DNA from: Roseateles puraquae
GTDB lineage: Bacteria > Pseudomonadota > Gammaproteobacteria > Burkholderiales > Burkholderiaceae_C
NCBI RefSeq assembly: GCF_002205845.1
Contig: NZ_NISI01000006.1
Coordinates: forward strand, 310,001 to 374,000
DNA: 64,000 nt
Direction of reading: 5' to 3'
Both the position numbers and the translations under genes were made by a program. The notes under the pieces are model-generated. The model ran no database searches. It worked only from the letters and a program-made list of their open reading frames with translations, and was not told where the DNA came from. Below, piece after piece: positions 62,840 through 64,000 of the stretch (positions within the stretch are counted from its first letter, which is position 1; each line of letters begins with the position of its first letter).

Positions 62840-64000
62840 CCCAACCCTCCGCCCTCATCATCGGTGCCGGCCCGGCCGGCCTCACGGCCGGCCTGGAACT
62901 GCTGCGCGCCGGCTATCCGCAGGTCACGATCCTGGAGGCCACCGACGCCATCGGCGGCATCTCCAAGACCGTCAGCTACAAGGGCAACCGCATCGACATC
63001 GGGGGGCACCGCTTCTTCTCCAAGTCGGACTGGGTGATGGACTGGTGGCGCGATGTGCTGCCCGTTGCCCGGCCCGCTGGCGGCGGCGATGCGCGCCTGG
63101 CCTACCAGGGGCAGGAGCGGCTGCTCGGGGCCAGCCAGGCCACCGCCCGCGAGTCGGATGACGCCGTCATGCTGGTGCGCAGCCGCCAGTCGCGCATCTT
63201 CTTTGGCGGCAACTTCTTCGACTACCCGCTCAAGCCCGGCCTGGACCTGGTGCGCAACATGGGCCTGGGTCGCTGCCTGCAGTTCGCCGGCAGCTACATG
63301 GCAGCCGCCGCACGCCCCATCCAGCCCGAGCGCACGCTGGAAGACTTCTTCATCAACCGCTTCGGGCGCCAGCTCTACCTGCAGTTCTTCAAGGACTACA
63401 CCGAGAAGGTCTGGGGCGTGCCCTGCCGCGACATCAGTGCCGACTGGGGCGCGCAACGCATCAAGAGCCTGTCCATCGGCAGTGCCGCCAAGCAGGCGCT
63501 GAAGAAGATCGTCACGGGCAAGACCGACACCCAGCACACCTCGCTCATCGAGAGCTTCCTCTACCCCAAGTACGGCCCCGGCCAGATGTGGGAGACGGCG
63601 GCCGCCGAGTTCGAGCGGCGCGGCGGCCGGCTGCTGCGCGGCTGGGCAGTGGACGAGATCCATCGCCGCGAGCACCTCGTGGAGCGCGTGGTAGCGCATG
63701 ACGGCCAGGGCCAGCGTCAGAGCTTCGACGTGGGCCATGTGGTGTCGACCATGCCCATCCGCGAACTGGCGCAGGCGCTTCGCCCCGCACCTGACGCCCC
63801 GGCGCTGGCCATCGCCTCGGGCCTGGAGTACCGCGACTTCATCACCGTCGGCCTGCTGTACCGGCGCATGAGCCCGAAGGTGGCCGGCAAGGCGCGGCAC
63901 GTCAGTGACAACTGGATCTACATCCAGGAACCCGGCGTGAAGGTCGGCCGCGTGCAGGTCTTCAACAACTGGAGCCCCTACATGGTGGCCGACCCCGACA
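62836..64000 (+). CDS. UDP-galactopyranose-mutase-like FAD oxidoreductase (partial, cut by window end)
   Basis: The visible 388 residues open with the FAD-binding [14 protein letters not shown], then [26 protein letters not shown], in part, with the GGHRFF block of UGM-like flavoproteins found in glycan clusters, and a long [17 protein letters not shown] segment. It may reduce or isomerise a nucleotide or lipid-linked sugar. The gene continues beyond 64000. Start at 62836 overlaps gtrA by 4 bp (ATGA). Confidence 0.82.
   Translation, partial: MTQPSALIIGAGPAGLTAGLELLRAGYPQVTILEATDAIGGISKTVSYKGNRIDIGGHRFFSKSDWVMDWWRDVLPVARPAGGGDARLAYQGQERLLGASQATARESDDAVMLVRSRQSRIFFGGNFFDYPLKPGLDLVRNMGLGRCLQFAGSYMAAAARPIQPERTLEDFFINRFGRQLYLQFFKDYTEKVWGVPCRDISADWGAQRIKSLSIGSAAKQALKKIVTGKTDTQHTSLIESFLYPKYGPGQMWETAAAEFERRGGRLLRGWAVDEIHRREHLVERVVAHDGQGQRQSFDVGHVVSTMPIRELAQALRPAPDAPALAIASGLEYRDFITVGLLYRRMSPKVAGKARHVSDNWIYIQEPGVKVGRVQVFNNWSPYMVADPD

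Overview
The window looks like a chromosomal segment of a high-GC betaproteobacterium of the order Burkholderiales (Rubrivivax/Leptothrix/Roseateles-like). The basis is the very high GC content, the gatCAB / mreBCD-mrdA-rodA / recA-recX / DUF2889-sucCD-terC order, the pyrE-DUF4124 pair and the pilA region. This is a judgement from gene order and codon use, not from a search. No rRNA, tRNA, CRISPR array, transposase or phage gene was seen. Coding density is very high and no gene-free gap exceeds about 300 bp; the largest, 59649-59940, is the regulatory region of the pilin gene.

Region 1 (1-19 kb) is accessory. It starts with a CPA1 antiporter and an MscS channel, then a DUF2789/esterase pair. 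Next is an unusual arsenic locus (3.9-9.6 kb): arsR, arsC, an AqpS-like aquaporin lacking the usual pore arginine, a Cys-containing MarR regulator, a fused ArsN2-type acetyltransferase/flavoprotein monooxygenase, an MFS exporter and an ArsN1-type acetyltransferase. No arsB or acr3 pump is visible. An orphan flavin-dependent halogenase, a Phd/VapC toxin-antitoxin pair, a CPA2 antiporter, a hydrolase remnant, a lipoprotein, an acyltransferase, a Fic protein and a LytS/LytR two-component system follow.

Region 2 (19-34 kb) is envelope and transport: an MlaE/MlaF/MlaD/PqiC lipid transport operon facing an RND tripartite efflux operon, a POT peptide permease, a GT87-like membrane glycosyltransferase, two paralogous YkuD-like L,D-transpeptidase proteins and a small Pro/Thr-rich secreted protein whose Shine-Dalgarno sequence can pair with its own leader.

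Region 3 (34-58.6 kb) is mostly core: xthA, a TonB-dependent receptor, pyrE, gatCAB, the rod-shape operon mreBCD-mrdA-rodA, a TctD/TctE-type two-component system, recA-recX with a LexA box, DUF2889, sucCD, terC, and a cytosolic Ser/Thr kinase-PP2C phosphatase-double FHA signalling module.

Region 4 (58.6-64 kb) has a class II cyclic-nucleotide phosphodiesterase, a type IV pilin gene behind a sigma-54 promoter with two matched upstream inverted repeats, and an operon of a polytopic GT-C-like membrane protein, a GtrA-family protein and a UDP-galactopyranose-mutase-like flavoprotein that runs off the window. The last three genes overlap by 4 bp each and suggest a cell-surface glycan pathway, possibly linked to the pilus.
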